A stretch of 64,000 nt of DNA from Curtobacterium sp. MCBD17_013. GTDB lineage: Bacteria > Actinomycetota > Actinomycetes > Actinomycetales > Microbacteriaceae. The position numbers were made by a program, and so were the translations under genes. The stretch is taken from contig NZ_QKTU01000012.1 in assembly GCF_003234565.1 (NCBI RefSeq), positions 1-64,000 on the forward strand, given 5' to 3'. Shown here one piece after another: positions 1 to 7,462 of the stretch; within the stretch, counting starts at the first letter, position 1, and each line of letters starts with the position of its first letter. The notes under the pieces are model-generated. The model was not told the DNA's origin. It was given only the letters and a program-made list of their open reading frames with translations, and searched no databases.

Positions 1-106
1 GCCCGGAGGGTGGGACTACCCGGAGGGTCGGAGGGGGGACAACCCCACCACGGGTCCGGGAGCGGGCAGGATGGGGCGCGGGCCCGCCGACCGCGAGGCT
101 CGATCC

Positions 107-1741
107 ATGACCGAAACAGCTCGTATCGACACCGCGGAGACCGTGCCCATGCCCTCCGACCAGCTCCCGTCGGCCGCGTCGGGCGGCGTGCCCGCGTCGG
201 GCGCCGTGCCCGCGTCCGGCAGCGCGCCCGCGTCCGGCAGCGCGCCCGCGTCCGCGCCCGGCCGCATACCGGGGACCCGACTCGGCGACGTCCCCCCGTC
301 CGGCCCGGACGACGGCGCCGTCCCGCCCGGCGGTGGGGGTGGTGGCGACGGCACCCCGCGCCGCTCCTTCTACCGGGACGCCTGGAGGCACGTCCCCCGC
401 GACTTCGGGTACCTCGCGTTCACGGCGCTGCTCCTCGGCACCGTGTACTCCGTGTTCCCCCTCGTGATCCTGCACGGGACCGCCGGGCAGGTGCTCAACC
501 CGATCTCGCTCGTGCTGTTCCTGGCGTCGCTGTTCGTCGCCCGATGGCTCGGCGCGTTCGAGCAGCTCCGGATGAGCTGGGCCGAGCCCGAGCGCTTCCG
601 CCCCGTCGACTGGACGCCGCGGTGGCGACAGAACTGGTTCCTCCGGATCGTGTCGGCGGTGGCGAACCCGCACTACTGGCTGTACCTGCTGCACGCGGTC
701 GTCGTCTACCCGCTCGTCGCGTGCATCACGATCGGCGCCGGCGCAACCCTCGTCGCCGGCGTCGTGGCCCCGGTCGGCGCCGGGTTCGCCGCCATCACCC
801 ACGGGTGGCAGATCAACCAGTACCTCGCCCACCAGGGGATCGGCCAGACCTGGCCCTGGGTGGTCGGCGCGATCGCGTGCGCGGTGTCGGTGACGGCAGC
901 GGTCCTCCTGTTCCCGCTGTGGACCCGCGGCGCGGTGCTCGCGCACTACTGGGTGGACCGAGCACTCCTCGGCGGCTTCCGGTCCGAGGTGCTGCAGCAG
1001 CGCGTCGTCGGGCTGCAGGCGTCGCGGGCCGGTGCCGTCACCGCCGAGGGCCAGGCGCTCCGTCAGATCGAGCGTGACCTGCACGACGGACCGCAGCAGC
1101 GGCTCGTCCGGCTGCGGATGGACCTCGCGGCGGCCGAGCGCGCGTTCGAGCGTGACCCCGAGCGTGCCCGCGGACTCATGGCCGAGGCGTCCGGGCACGC
1201 GAAGGACGCCCTCGACGAGCTCCGTGCGCTGTCCCGGGGGTTCGCGCCGCCGATCCTGCTCGACCGCGGGCTCGTCGCGGCACTCGAGGCGCTCGTGTCC
1301 CGGACGCCCCTGCCCGTCGACCTCGACGTGCGGCTGCCGGACGGGTTCGTGCTGCCGACCGAGATCGAGCGCAACCTGTACTTCACGGTGAGCGAGCTCC
1401 TGACGAACACCACGAAGCACGCGGAGGCGTCCTCCGCCGAGGTCTCGATCACCCTGACGTCCGACCCCGACGGTCAGCCGGTGCTCGAACTCCGGGTCCG
1501 GGACGACGGCCGGGGTGGTGCCGCCGTGCAGGAGGGCCACGGGATCCTCGGGCTCATGGGGCGGATGCGCGCGCTCGACGGCGAGCTGTCGGTGTCGAGC
1601 CCGGCGGGTGGCCCGACCGACGCCGTGGCGCGGATCCCGCTCGGCGCGCTGCGGGGCACGCCGACGACGATGCCGGGAGGCCCGTCCTCGTCCACCACAC
1701 GTCCGGTCGCGCCGGCCGCGGGGCCGACCGCGGCGCCGTGA
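107..1741 (+). CDS. Sensor histidine kinase, NarL/LuxR-type partner (HisKA_3)
   Basis: Membrane sensor kinase of 544 aa. The first ~80 residues are a low-complexity Pro/Ala/Ser/Gly tail with repeats of a PASG type. Several hydrophobic segments follow, resembling the putative sensor domain common in actinobacterial kinases of this class (PF13796-like, from memory). A HisKA_3 box follows, IERDLHDGPQQRLVRLRMDL, with the phospho-acceptor His near residue 326. The C-terminal ATPase has an N box (NTTKHAE) and the glycine motif DDGRGG...GHGILGLMGRM. The ATG at 107 is chosen over the in-frame ATG at 71 because a GAGG lies about 10 nt upstream. The response regulator gene follows at once, so the two should form a phosphorelay. 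The signal sensed cannot be told from sequence. Confidence 0.9.
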   Translation: MTETARIDTAETVPMPSDQLPSAASGGVPASGAVPASGSAPASGSAPASAPGRIPGTRLGDVPPSGPDDGAVPPGGGGGGDGTPRRSFYRDAWRHVPRDFGYLAFTALLLGTVYSVFPLVILHGTAGQVLNPISLVLFLASLFVARWLGAFEQLRMSWAEPERFRPVDWTPRWRQNWFLRIVSAVANPHYWLYLLHAVVVYPLVACITIGAGATLVAGVVAPVGAGFAAITHGWQINQYLAHQGIGQTWPWVVGAIACAVSVTAAVLLFPLWTRGAVLAHYWVDRALLGGFRSEVLQQRVVGLQASRAGAVTAEGQALRQIERDLHDGPQQRLVRLRMDLAAAERAFERDPERARGLMAEASGHAKDALDELRALSRGFAPPILLDRGLVAALEALVSRTPLPVDLDVRLPDGFVLPTEIERNLYFTVSELLTNTTKHAEASSAEVSITLTSDPDGQPVLELRVRDDGRGGAAVQEGHGILGLMGRMRALDGELSVSSPAGGPTDAVARIPLGALRGTPTTMPGGPSSSTTRPVAPAAGPTAAP

Positions 1742-1745
1742 CGGC

Positions 1746-1751
1746 TAGCAT
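1746..1751 (+). promoter_or_regulatory. -10-like TAGCAT before response regulator
   Basis: TAGCAT lies 7 nt before the ATG at 1759, the geometry of a leaderless actinobacterial transcript. It supports the 1759 start and suggests the regulator can be made independently of the kinase. No clear -35 is seen. Confidence 0.4.
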
Positions 1752-1758
1752 CGAGCGC

Positions 1759-2421
1759 ATGACCGACGGCCCGGATGCACCCCGCATCCGGGCCGTCGTC
1801 GTCGACGACGCGGTCCTCCTGCGCGAAGGCCTCACGCGCGTCCTCGACGAGGCCGGGATCGCGGTCGTCGCGCAGTACGGTGACCCGGCGACGTTCCTCG
1901 CGAGCCTGCCGGAGGTCCGCCCGGACGTCGTCGTGATGGACGTCCGCATGCCGCCGAGCTACACGGACGAGGGTGTGCGCGCCGCCGTCGCGGCCCGTCG
2001 CACGGTGCCGGGCATCGGGGTGCTCCTCCTCTCGCAGTACGTCGAGGCGTCGTACGCCGAGGAGCTCCTGGCAGACGGATCGAGCGGGCTCGGCTACCTG
2101 CTCAAGGACCGCGTCACGCGCCTCGACGAGATCGACGACGCGATCCGGCGCATCGCGAGCGGCGGCACGGTGCTCGACCCCGAGGTCGTGACGGAGCTCA
2201 TGGGGCGCCGGCGTGACCCGCTCGCCGCCCTGACACCGCGCGAGCGGGACGTCCTCGCGCTCATGGCCGAGGGGCGCTCGAACGCCGCGATCGCACGCAC
2301 CCTCGTGATCGGGACCGGCGCCGTGGAGAAGCACGTGTCGAACATCTTCGCCAAGCTCGGACTCGAGGACACCGGCGACGACCACCGTCGTGTCCTCGCC
2401 GTCCTCGCGTCCCTGCGATGA
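1759..2421 (+). CDS. LuxR/NarL-family response regulator
   Basis: A 220-aa cytoplasmic DNA-binding regulator, the cognate partner of the preceding kinase. The N-terminal receiver domain has an acidic pair (VVVDDA), the phospho-acceptor Asp near residue 61 (VVMDVRMPP) and the conserved Lys (YLLKDRV). The C-terminal LuxR helix-turn-helix reads LTPRERDVLALMAEGRSNAA and continues to the KHVSNIFAKLGL recognition region. A GTG at 1738 overlapping the kinase stop is an alternative start. The ATG at 1759 is preferred because of the TAGCAT box 7 nt upstream. Targets are unknown; the adjacent exporter is a reasonable guess but nothing proves it. Confidence 0.92.
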   Translation: MTDGPDAPRIRAVVVDDAVLLREGLTRVLDEAGIAVVAQYGDPATFLASLPEVRPDVVVMDVRMPPSYTDEGVRAAVAARRTVPGIGVLLLSQYVEASYAEELLADGSSGLGYLLKDRVTRLDEIDDAIRRIASGGTVLDPEVVTELMGRRRDPLAALTPRERDVLALMAEGRSNAAIARTLVIGTGAVEKHVSNIFAKLGLEDTGDDHRRVLAVLASLR

Positions 2422-2428
2422 GGCACCG

Positions 2429-3343
2429 ATGAGCGCGCCGACCCCGGCCCGGGACGGTGACCGCGCGGCACGTGTCCCGGCGCCCGCGCTCGCCGTCGCC
2501 GCCATGGTGTCGGTGCAACTCGGCGCGGCGATCGCGAAGACCCACTTCGACGTGGTCGGGTCCGTCGGTGCGGCCGTGCTCCGTCTGACGATCGGAGCCG
2601 TCGTGTTCGCCCTCGTGGTGCGGCCGGCGGTGCGGTCGTGGGACCGGGCGCAGTGGCTCGGCGCCCTCGGGCTCGGTCTCGCCCTCGGCGGCATGAACGT
2701 CTGCATCTACGTCGCGTTCGCGAGCATCCCGATCGGCATCGCGGTGACGGTGGAGTTCCTCGGGCCGCTCGCGCTCTCGCTCGTGTACACCCGGCGATGG
2801 CGCGACGTGGTCTGGGCCGCGCTCGCACTCGTCGGCGTCGTGCTGCTCGGTGTCGGCGCGTCCGGTCCCGCCGCGGTCGCGGGGTTCGTGTTCGCCGTCG
2901 TCGCCGCGGTGTGCTGGGCGGCGTACATCGTGCTCAACCGGCACGTCGGTGCGCGGATCCCCGGGGTGGACGGTCTGAGCGTCTCGCTCGTCGTCGCGAT
3001 GCTCGTCGCCCTCCCGGTCGGTGCGGGTGCCGCCGTGCACGGTGTCCGAGCGGATCCGGTGCTGCTGCTCGTGTTCGGCGCCGTGGCCGTGCTGTCGAGC
3101 GTCCTGCCCTACGCCCTCGAGATGCAGGCACTCCGGACGTTGCCCCCGCGGGTGTTCGGGGTGCTCCAGAGTCTCGGGCCGGCCATCGCAGCGCTCGCCG
3201 GGTTCGCGATCGCGGGCGAGGCCCTGTCGGCGCGGGAGCTCGTCGCGCTGGCCTGCGTGACGCTGGCGAGCATCGGCGTCACCGTGAGTGGCCGACGCGC
3301 GCGCGGGAGGAGCACACCGGTACCCGACGCGCCGCCCGCTTGA
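2429..3343 (+). CDS. EamA/DMT-family permease
   Basis: A 304-aa inner-membrane protein with about ten hydrophobic segments in two EamA repeats, matching the drug/metabolite transporter superfamily (RhtA/YdcZ-like exporters of amino acids or metabolites). The motifs GGMNVCIYVAF and VLPYALEMQALRTLPPRVFG are typical of the RhtA-like branch, which exports threonine and homoserine in enterobacteria; substrate here is not known. The ATG at 2429 is 7 nt after the regulator stop and has GATGAGG just upstream, so it is probably in one operon with the two-component genes. The stop codon is followed immediately by the recurring CGGGCCTCCCGG 12-mer. Confidence 0.88.
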   Translation: MSAPTPARDGDRAARVPAPALAVAAMVSVQLGAAIAKTHFDVVGSVGAAVLRLTIGAVVFALVVRPAVRSWDRAQWLGALGLGLALGGMNVCIYVAFASIPIGIAVTVEFLGPLALSLVYTRRWRDVVWAALALVGVVLLGVGASGPAAVAGFVFAVVAAVCWAAYIVLNRHVGARIPGVDGLSVSLVVAMLVALPVGAGAAVHGVRADPVLLLVFGAVAVLSSVLPYALEMQALRTLPPRVFGVLQSLGPAIAALAGFAIAGEALSARELVALACVTLASIGVTVSGRRARGRSTPVPDAPPA

Positions 3344-3371
3344 CGGGCCTCCCGGCCGGCGCCGGGGCCGG

Positions 3372-3527
3372 TCAGTCCTCGGACACGAGGAAGTCCGCGT
3401 ACGTCGGCTCGGTCTGGTCCGGGGCGAGGAGCGACGGGTCGTTGACGCGCTGCTCGACGTAGGCCGCGATGACCTCGGGCGGGGTGAGGACGTGGGACAT
3501 CCAGGAGGGGACGTCGGTCTTCTTCAT
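3372..3527 (-). CDS. Small hypothetical protein (51 aa)
   Basis: A 51-aa acidic protein starting MKKTDVPSWMSHVLTP and ending LVSED. No domain is recognised. The ATG at 3527 has an excellent GGGAGG ribosome site about 8 nt upstream, which decides this start over the longer reading frame from 3557. The reading frame is short but its composition (many D, E, P, low Arg) is unlike the Arg-rich shadow frames around it. It converges with the DMT exporter gene and its function is unknown. Confidence 0.6.
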   Translation of the reverse strand: MKKTDVPSWMSHVLTPPEVIAAYVEQRVNDPSLLAPDQTEPTYADFLVSED

Positions 3528-3704
3528 CTGCCCTCCCGTGGTCGATGCGGCCGGCACTGGTCCGTCCGTCCAATCCTTCGCGCGCTGAAATGTTCAACGA
3601 CGTGCGATTCGCTGAACGATCCTCTGTATGGGCAGGGCTGTCAATGCGGTCGCGTCAGAATGTCCGCTTGACGCAATCCGTGCGTCCGCGGCGTCGTTGC
3701 ATGG

Positions 3705-4031
3705 TCACCATCGGTCGTCCGCCACCCGGCGCGTCCGGCGGTCGTCCTCGCGGAGGGTGCGGTGCTTGACGGCGGATCGCCAGACCCAGGCCTCGGCCGG
3801 ATGACCGAACTGCGCCCACTCCACGAGGACGGCGTCGACGGTCCAGCTGCGGGCGAACGCCTTGACCCGGACGTGGAACGACGGGAACTGGATCCACGCC
3901 CACACCGGGATCGGCGTGACGGCGTGGCAGGGATCGCCGCCCCGGGCGTCCTCCGACAGCGAGAACGCGTCGGGGCGCGGCGACTCGGGGTGCTCCGGTG
4001 GTGACCACCGGTCCTCACGTCGCCGTCCCAT
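3705..4031 (-). CDS. SOS-boxed small hypothetical protein (108 aa)
   Basis: A 108-aa protein of unknown function. The N-terminal ~35 residues are polar and Pro-rich. The middle is a compact Trp/Phe-rich segment (PIPVWAWIQFPSFHVRVKAF, then a WTVDAVLVEWAQFG stretch and AWVWRSAVKHR), and the tail is basic. It has no signal peptide or membrane segment. A perfect LexA box (4039-4056) lies 7 nt upstream of the ATG, so induction by DNA damage is expected. The residue pattern resembles a surface that binds a partner protein or nucleic acid, but that is a guess. I chose this frame over the overlapping 117-aa frame (3655-4008) because the composition is protein-like and the LexA box abuts its start. 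Confidence 0.7.
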   Translation of the reverse strand: MGRRREDRWSPPEHPESPRPDAFSLSEDARGGDPCHAVTPIPVWAWIQFPSFHVRVKAFARSWTVDAVLVEWAQFGHPAEAWVWRSAVKHRTLREDDRRTRRVADDRW

Positions 4032-4038
4032 GCCCCTA

Positions 4039-4056
4039 TTCGAACGTGTGTTCGAA
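4039..4056 (-). promoter_or_regulatory. LexA (SOS) box
   Basis: TTCGAACGTGTGTTCGAA matches the actinobacterial SOS box TCGAAC-N4-GTTCGA perfectly. It lies 7 nt upstream of the minus-strand gene starting at 4031, so bound LexA would block the start region directly. The same core occurs at 56481 and 56893. Confidence 0.85.
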
Positions 4057-4120
4057 CCCGGCGTCAAGTCGAGCGGCGCGTCCCGGCTCGGCTGCGCGTC
4101 CGGTACGCCCTCGGCCGACC

Positions 4121-4474
4121 CTACGTGGCGTCGTAGTCCAGGTCGACGAGGAAACTGAGGTCCTGCACGTCGGTCATCTCGGCGGGCCACTCCGGCCGGC
4201 TCGGTTGCAGGGACATCGTCCCCCGCTCGAGGCGCTCGATGACCTCCTGGTCGAGCGGTTCGTCCGGGCTCTCGAGGACCGGTGTCGAGAAGATCTGGCT
4301 CGCGGGCCCGATGAGCAGGTGGGCGTACGCCCTGCTGCCGCCGTCCGTGACGACCGGGATCTGGACGACGTCGGCGACGCCCGCCACGGCGAGTGCCCGG
4401 GCGTACCGGAGGAGGGCCTTGCACGTGCTGTCGCCGGTCATGACGTACCCCCCGGCGTAGTGGATGCGTCGCAT
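4121..4474 (-). CDS. Conserved small hypothetical protein (117 aa)
   Basis: A 117-aa cytoplasmic protein that begins MRRIHYAGGYVMTGDSTCKA and continues with an alpha/beta pattern (VADVVQIPVVTDGGSRAYAHLLIGPAS). It has an acidic C terminus. From memory, proteins of this look (a Y-x-G-x-x-x-x-TG start, then a beta-rich PAS-like stretch) are widespread in Microbacteriaceae as uncharacterised small proteins; no function is known to me. The start at 4474 is chosen because the N-terminal MRRIHYAGG motif begins there. It is divergent from the DUF7882-type gene at 4570 across a 95-nt gap. Confidence 0.75.
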   Translation of the reverse strand: MRRIHYAGGYVMTGDSTCKALLRYARALAVAGVADVVQIPVVTDGGSRAYAHLLIGPASQIFSTPVLESPDEPLDQEVIERLERGTMSLQPSRPEWPAEMTDVQDLSFLVDLDYDAT

Positions 4475-4569
4475 GATGCCAGCGTGGTCGTTCCGGTCTG
4501 GGTACGCTGACAGGACAGGCGTTGGGCTCCCTGGTGGCAATCCCAGGAGCCGGATCGGAGGCTGGTCCC

Positions 4570-4881
4570 ATGGGCAGGATGATCTACAACAGCTCGTACA
4601 CCGTGGACTTCGAGGACCGCCTGCTCGCGCACCTGCAGATCGTGATCGCGACGAAGCTGCGCCGCGGCGAGTCGTTCATGTTCTCCTGGAAGGACGACCG
4701 CGACGTCGGGAACGGTCGGACCGCGATCTGGCTCGACCGGACCGTGCCCCTCGTCATCCGCTACTCGGGCAGTCGCCCGCCGACCATCAACCGCGAGTGG
4801 GTCGAGGCGTTGGCCCAGGCAGCCGGGTCACCCGGCGGACTGCGCATCGTCCCCGAGCCCTCGGAAGGGACCCCGGCATGA
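4570..4881 (+). CDS. DUF7882-type small protein
   Basis: A 103-aa protein beginning MGRMIYNSSYTVDFEDRLLA and containing VIATKLRRGESFMFSW, IWLDRTVPLVIRYSG and LRIVPEP. This matches the pattern of a Microbacteriaceae family (DUF7882) that databases have often mislabelled as ATP-dependent DNA ligase. No ligase motif (KxDG) is present, and that label should not be applied. The ATG at 4570 has GGAGG about 9 nt upstream. A TACGCT -10-like box at 4503-4508 may be its promoter. It overlaps the next gene by ATGA, so the two products are probably made together. Function is unknown. Confidence 0.82.
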   Translation: MGRMIYNSSYTVDFEDRLLAHLQIVIATKLRRGESFMFSWKDDRDVGNGRTAIWLDRTVPLVIRYSGSRPPTINREWVEALAQAAGSPGGLRIVPEPSEGTPA

Positions 4882-5201
4882 TCCGGACCATCGTCATCTA
4901 CGACGGGATCGAGTACACGATCTCGAAGGAGGGGCCCGACGCGGTGCGGGAGCGGATCCGGACGGCCCTGGCGTCCGACGGCCTCATGTGGCTCGAGGTG
5001 AACCGTGGCGACGGCCGGCCGACCCCGGCCGTGCTGCTCGTGTCCCGGAGTTCGACCATCGCACTCGTCGCCGACCGTGATGCATCGGACGACGGCGATC
5101 CGGTGCGGTACCGGCTCGAGGAGGACGAGCACCTGCTCGGCACGGTGGACGACGTCGGGTCGGGTCACGTGGAGGGGATGACGGGAATCGAACCCGCGTA
5201 G
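4878..5201 (+). CDS. Small hypothetical protein coupled to DUF7882 gene
   Basis: A 107-aa protein, MIRTIVIYDGIEYTISKEGP at the start, with a predicted beta-alpha-beta core and the stretch MWLEVNRGDGRPTPAVLLVS. It starts inside the stop of the DUF7882 gene (ATGA) and should be translationally coupled to it. No family is recognised with certainty; similar short proteins (YDG...Y.....DV...I..AL.......L.VN.GEG...PALLL) are, from memory, frequent in Microbacteriaceae. Oddly, its last ~10 codons (5173-5201) run through the antisense of tRNA-Gly, so the C-terminal MTGIEPA tail is encoded by tRNA sequence. Confidence 0.7.
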   Translation: MIRTIVIYDGIEYTISKEGPDAVRERIRTALASDGLMWLEVNRGDGRPTPAVLLVSRSSTIALVADRDASDDGDPVRYRLEEDEHLLGTVDDVGSGHVEGMTGIEPA

Positions 5202-5243
5202 CCAGTTTGGAAGACTGGGGCTCTACCATTGAGCTACATCCCC
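5170..5243 (-). tRNA. tRNA-Gly (anticodon TCC)
   Basis: On the minus strand the acceptor stem GGGGATG pairs with CATCCCC. The D arm is GCTC...GAGC, the anticodon stem-loop is CCAGTCTTCCAAACTGG with anticodon TCC, and the T arm is GCGGGTTCGATTCCCGT. The discriminator base is T and a CCA end is encoded (5170-5172). The 71-nt body is 5173-5243. Confidence 0.97.
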
Positions 5244-5320
5244 GTGCGACACCGCGGCGCCGCCCTCCGATCGTAGCGGACGGCCGGGTGCCCACGCACA
5301 CCGCGCTTACACTCGGCGGC

Positions 5321-5677
5321 GTGCGGGTACCCCGGATCGCCACCACCAGCCACGATCCGCTCGTGCGGCGTTCGCGCGTGGTCTCCCACATCCTCGTCGC
5401 CGTCGGCGTCGTCGTCCTGTCGTTCGCGCCGTCGGTCGTCGGCGGACGGGTGGGAGAGCCGTTGCACGTGCTCCTGCACGTCGTCCGTCCGATCGTCGCG
5501 GTGGCGCTGTTCGCGGCCGCGGTGCTCGTCCAGGTCGCCGTGGGCGTCCGCTGGCGGCGCCGGCTCCTGCGGGACGCCGCGGACGACGGCCGCCAGGACC
5601 GCAGGACCGGTCGCGGGCAGGACGCCGCCACCGACGGCCGGGAGGACCGGGGCGCGCTGCCACCGCCACCCGCGTGA
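5321..5677 (+). CDS. Small two-TM membrane protein
   Basis: A 118-aa predicted membrane protein. Two hydrophobic segments (SHILVAVGVVVLSFAPSVVG, and a second covering VVRPIVAVALFAAAVLVQVA) are followed by a basic, polar C-terminal tail. No known family is recognised. The GTG at 5321 is chosen because TACACT at 5308-5313 sits 7 nt upstream, fitting a leaderless transcript, and because upstream codons in this frame overlap tRNA-Gly. It lies between two tRNA genes. Role unknown. Confidence 0.6.
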   Translation: MRVPRIATTSHDPLVRRSRVVSHILVAVGVVVLSFAPSVVGGRVGEPLHVLLHVVRPIVAVALFAAAVLVQVAVGVRWRRRLLRDAADDGRQDRRTGRGQDAATDGREDRGALPPPPA

Positions 5678-5739
5678 CGCGGGTGCCCACCGCCTCCACG
5701 GCCGCTGGGAGGGCCGGGAACGCGGCGCTTGCGTGCCGC

Positions 5740-5745
5740 TAGACT
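5740..5745 (+). promoter_or_regulatory. -10-like TAGACT before tRNA-Pro
   Basis: TAGACT about 69 nt upstream of tRNA-Pro. It is the best -10 candidate in the gap 5678-5813 and could also feed the trigger factor gene through the tRNA. Confidence 0.35.
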
Positions 5746-5813
5746 CGTCGGGATCGATCGCGGTCGGGTCCGTCCTGCCCGCGCTCGTTGCACGACCCTG
5801 GCCCGGCAACGAC

Positions 5814-5890
5814 CGGGGCGTAGCTCAGCTTGGTAGAGCGCCCGCTTTGGGAGCGGGAGGTCGCAGGTTCAAATCCTGTCGCCCCGACCA
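5814..5890 (+). tRNA. tRNA-Pro (anticodon TGG)
   Basis: Acceptor stem CGGGGCG pairs with CGCCCCG. The D arm is GCTCAGCTTGGTAGAGC, the anticodon stem-loop CCCGCTTTGGGAGCGGG carries anticodon TGG, and the T arm is GCAGGTTCAAATCCTGT. Discriminator A and an encoded CCA (5888-5890) end the gene. The trigger factor gene starts 35 nt later with no terminator between them. Confidence 0.97.
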
Positions 5891-5925
5891 GGTCACACCA
5901 TCGTCAACCTCAGGAGAACACACCC

Positions 5926-7245
5926 TTGGTCACCAGCACCGTCGACAAGTTGAGCCCCACCCGGGTCAAGCTCACCGTGAACGTGACGCCGGACGAGCTC
6001 AAGCCGAGCATCGACCACGCGTACAAGCACATCGCCGAGCAGATCAACATCCCCGGCTTCCGGAAGGGCAAGGTGCCGCCGGCCATCGTCGACCAGCGCG
6101 TCGGCCGTCCGGAGATCCTGAACCACGCCGTCGGGGACGCCATCGACACCTTCTACCGCCAGGCGGTCGAGGAGAACGAGCTCCGCGTGCTCGGTCGCGC
6201 CGAGGCCGACATCGCCGAGCTCCCGAGCGTCAAGGACTTCTCCGGCGACCTCGTCCTCACGTTCGAGGTCGACGTCCGTCCCGAGTTCGACCTCCCCGAC
6301 TACGAGGGCCTCGAGCTCACGGTCGACGCGGTCGACGTCACCGAGGACGAGATCGAGGAGGAGCTCCAGAACCTCCGCACGCGCTTCGGCACGCTCGTCA
6401 CGGTCGACCGCCCCGCCACCGCGGGCGACTTCGCCCAGCTCGACCTCACCGCGACCATCGGTGACGAAGAAGTCGACTCGGCCACGGGCGTCTCGTACGA
6501 GATCGGCTCCGGCGACCTCATCGAGGGCATCGACGACGCCCTCGAGACCCTGACCGCAGGCGAGTCCACCACCTTCGAGTCGAAGCTCCTCGGCGGCGAC
6601 CACGAGGGCGAGACCGCCCAGATCGCCGTGACGCTCACGGCCGTCAAGGAGCGCGAGCTGCCCGAGGCCGACGACGAGTTCGCGCAGATCGCGAGCCAGT
6701 TCGACACGATCGACGAGCTCAAGGCGGACCTCAAGGAGCAGATCGCCAAGTCGAAGACCTTCGGCCAGGGCGCCGCGGCCCGCGACCAGCTCGTCGAGAA
6801 GCTCCTCGACAGCGTCGAGATCCCGATCTCGCAGCAGCTCATCGACGACGAGGTCCACCGTCACCTCGAGCAGGAGAACCGCCTCGAGGACGACGAGCAC
6901 CGCGCCGAGGTCGCCGAGTCCAGCGAGAAGGCGTTCAAGTCGCAGCTGCTCCTCGACGCCGTCGCCGAGCAGGAGCAGGTCCAGGTCAGCCAGGAGGAGC
7001 TGACCCAGTACCTGATCCAGGCCGCCGCGCAGTACGGCATGGAGCCGGGCGAGTTCATCAAGGTGATCGACCAGAACGGCCAGATCCCCGGCATGGTCGG
7101 CGAGGTCGCCCGTTCCAAGGCGATCGCGACCGTGCTCGCCAAGGCGAAGGTCGTCGACACGAACGGCAACCCGGTCGACCTGTCCGCGTTCACCGCGGGC
7201 GTCGCGCAGGAGCCGGCGACGGACGACGAGGCCGAGGCCGAGTGA
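5926..7245 (+). CDS. tig: Trigger factor, ribosome-associated chaperone/PPIase
   Basis: A 439-aa chaperone that binds ribosomal protein L23 at the exit tunnel and shields nascent chains. The N-terminal ribosome-binding domain carries the signature loop GFRKGKVP. The middle FKBP-like PPIase domain spans roughly residues 150-245 ([16 protein letters not shown] to the [10 protein letters not shown] region), and the rest is the helical chaperone arm ([20 protein letters not shown] and beyond). The protein ends in an acidic Asp/Glu tail. Start is a TTG at 5926, the only start codon correctly placed behind AGGAG (5912-5916); upstream codons overlap tRNA-Pro. It precedes clpP1P2, the usual actinobacterial order. 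A 42-bp perfect palindrome follows. Confidence 0.97.
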   Translation: MVTSTVDKLSPTRVKLTVNVTPDELKPSIDHAYKHIAEQINIPGFRKGKVPPAIVDQRVGRPEILNHAVGDAIDTFYRQAVEENELRVLGRAEADIAELPSVKDFSGDLVLTFEVDVRPEFDLPDYEGLELTVDAVDVTEDEIEEELQNLRTRFGTLVTVDRPATAGDFAQLDLTATIGDEEVDSATGVSYEIGSGDLIEGIDDALETLTAGESTTFESKLLGGDHEGETAQIAVTLTAVKERELPEADDEFAQIASQFDTIDELKADLKEQIAKSKTFGQGAAARDQLVEKLLDSVEIPISQQLIDDEVHRHLEQENRLEDDEHRAEVAESSEKAFKSQLLLDAVAEQEQVQVSQEELTQYLIQAAAQYGMEPGEFIKVIDQNGQIPGMVGEVARSKAIATVLAKAKVVDTNGNPVDLSAFTAGVAQEPATDDEAEAE

Positions 7246-7320
7246 GCCGAGCTGACTGACCGACCTCGCAGGCTCGGTCGGCGCCGCGCAACGCTGGCGC
7301 GTCGCACATGCGAAGAGTGC

Positions 7321-7362
7321 GCACGGGAGGCCCGGGACCAGCTGGTCCCGGGCCTCCCGTGC
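7321..7362 (+). terminator. Perfect 42-bp palindrome, probable tig terminator
   Basis: The sequence from 7321 to 7362 equals its own reverse complement. The left half is GCACGGGAGGCCCGGGACCA, so the RNA would fold into one long GC-rich hairpin with almost no loop. It lies 75 nt after the tig stop. No U-tract follows, as is common in high-GC actinobacteria. Each arm contains the recurring CGGGAGGCCCG motif. Confidence 0.6.
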
Positions 7363-7378
7363 GTCGTTCCCGGCCCTG

Positions 7379-7396
7379 GTATTGCCGACAGCGAAC
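7379..7396 (+). promoter_or_regulatory. ClgR-like activator site upstream of clpP1
   Basis: TGCCGACAGCGAAC (7383-7396) matches the core of the actinobacterial ClgR consensus CGCYNANRGCGWWS except its first base. ClgR activates clpP1P2 in Streptomyces and Corynebacterium. The site ends about 28 nt before a -10-like TAGGTT at 7424-7429, a suitable position for an activator. No clgR gene is visible in the window. Confidence 0.45.
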
Positions 7397-7423
7397 TCGG
7401 GAGATGCGCCGCGTTGCACCCGA

Positions 7424-7429
7424 TAGGTT
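7424..7429 (+). promoter_or_regulatory. -10-like TAGGTT for clpP1P2
   Basis: TAGGTT lies 34 nt upstream of the clpP1 ATG and downstream of the ClgR-like site. The -35 position is poor (GAGATG), as expected for an activator-dependent promoter. Confidence 0.4.
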
Positions 7430-7462
7430 CGACGACAAGCGACAACTGAACGGGAGCTACAC

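Noticed and set aside
3655-4008. Alternative 117-codon minus-strand frame overlapping the SOS-boxed gene
   Set aside because: It is Arg/Gly/Pro-rich like a shadow frame and its start is not linked to the LexA box.
4570-4881. ATP-dependent DNA ligase label often given to DUF7882 proteins
   Set aside because: No KxDG nucleotidyltransferase motif and only 103 residues; it is not a ligase.
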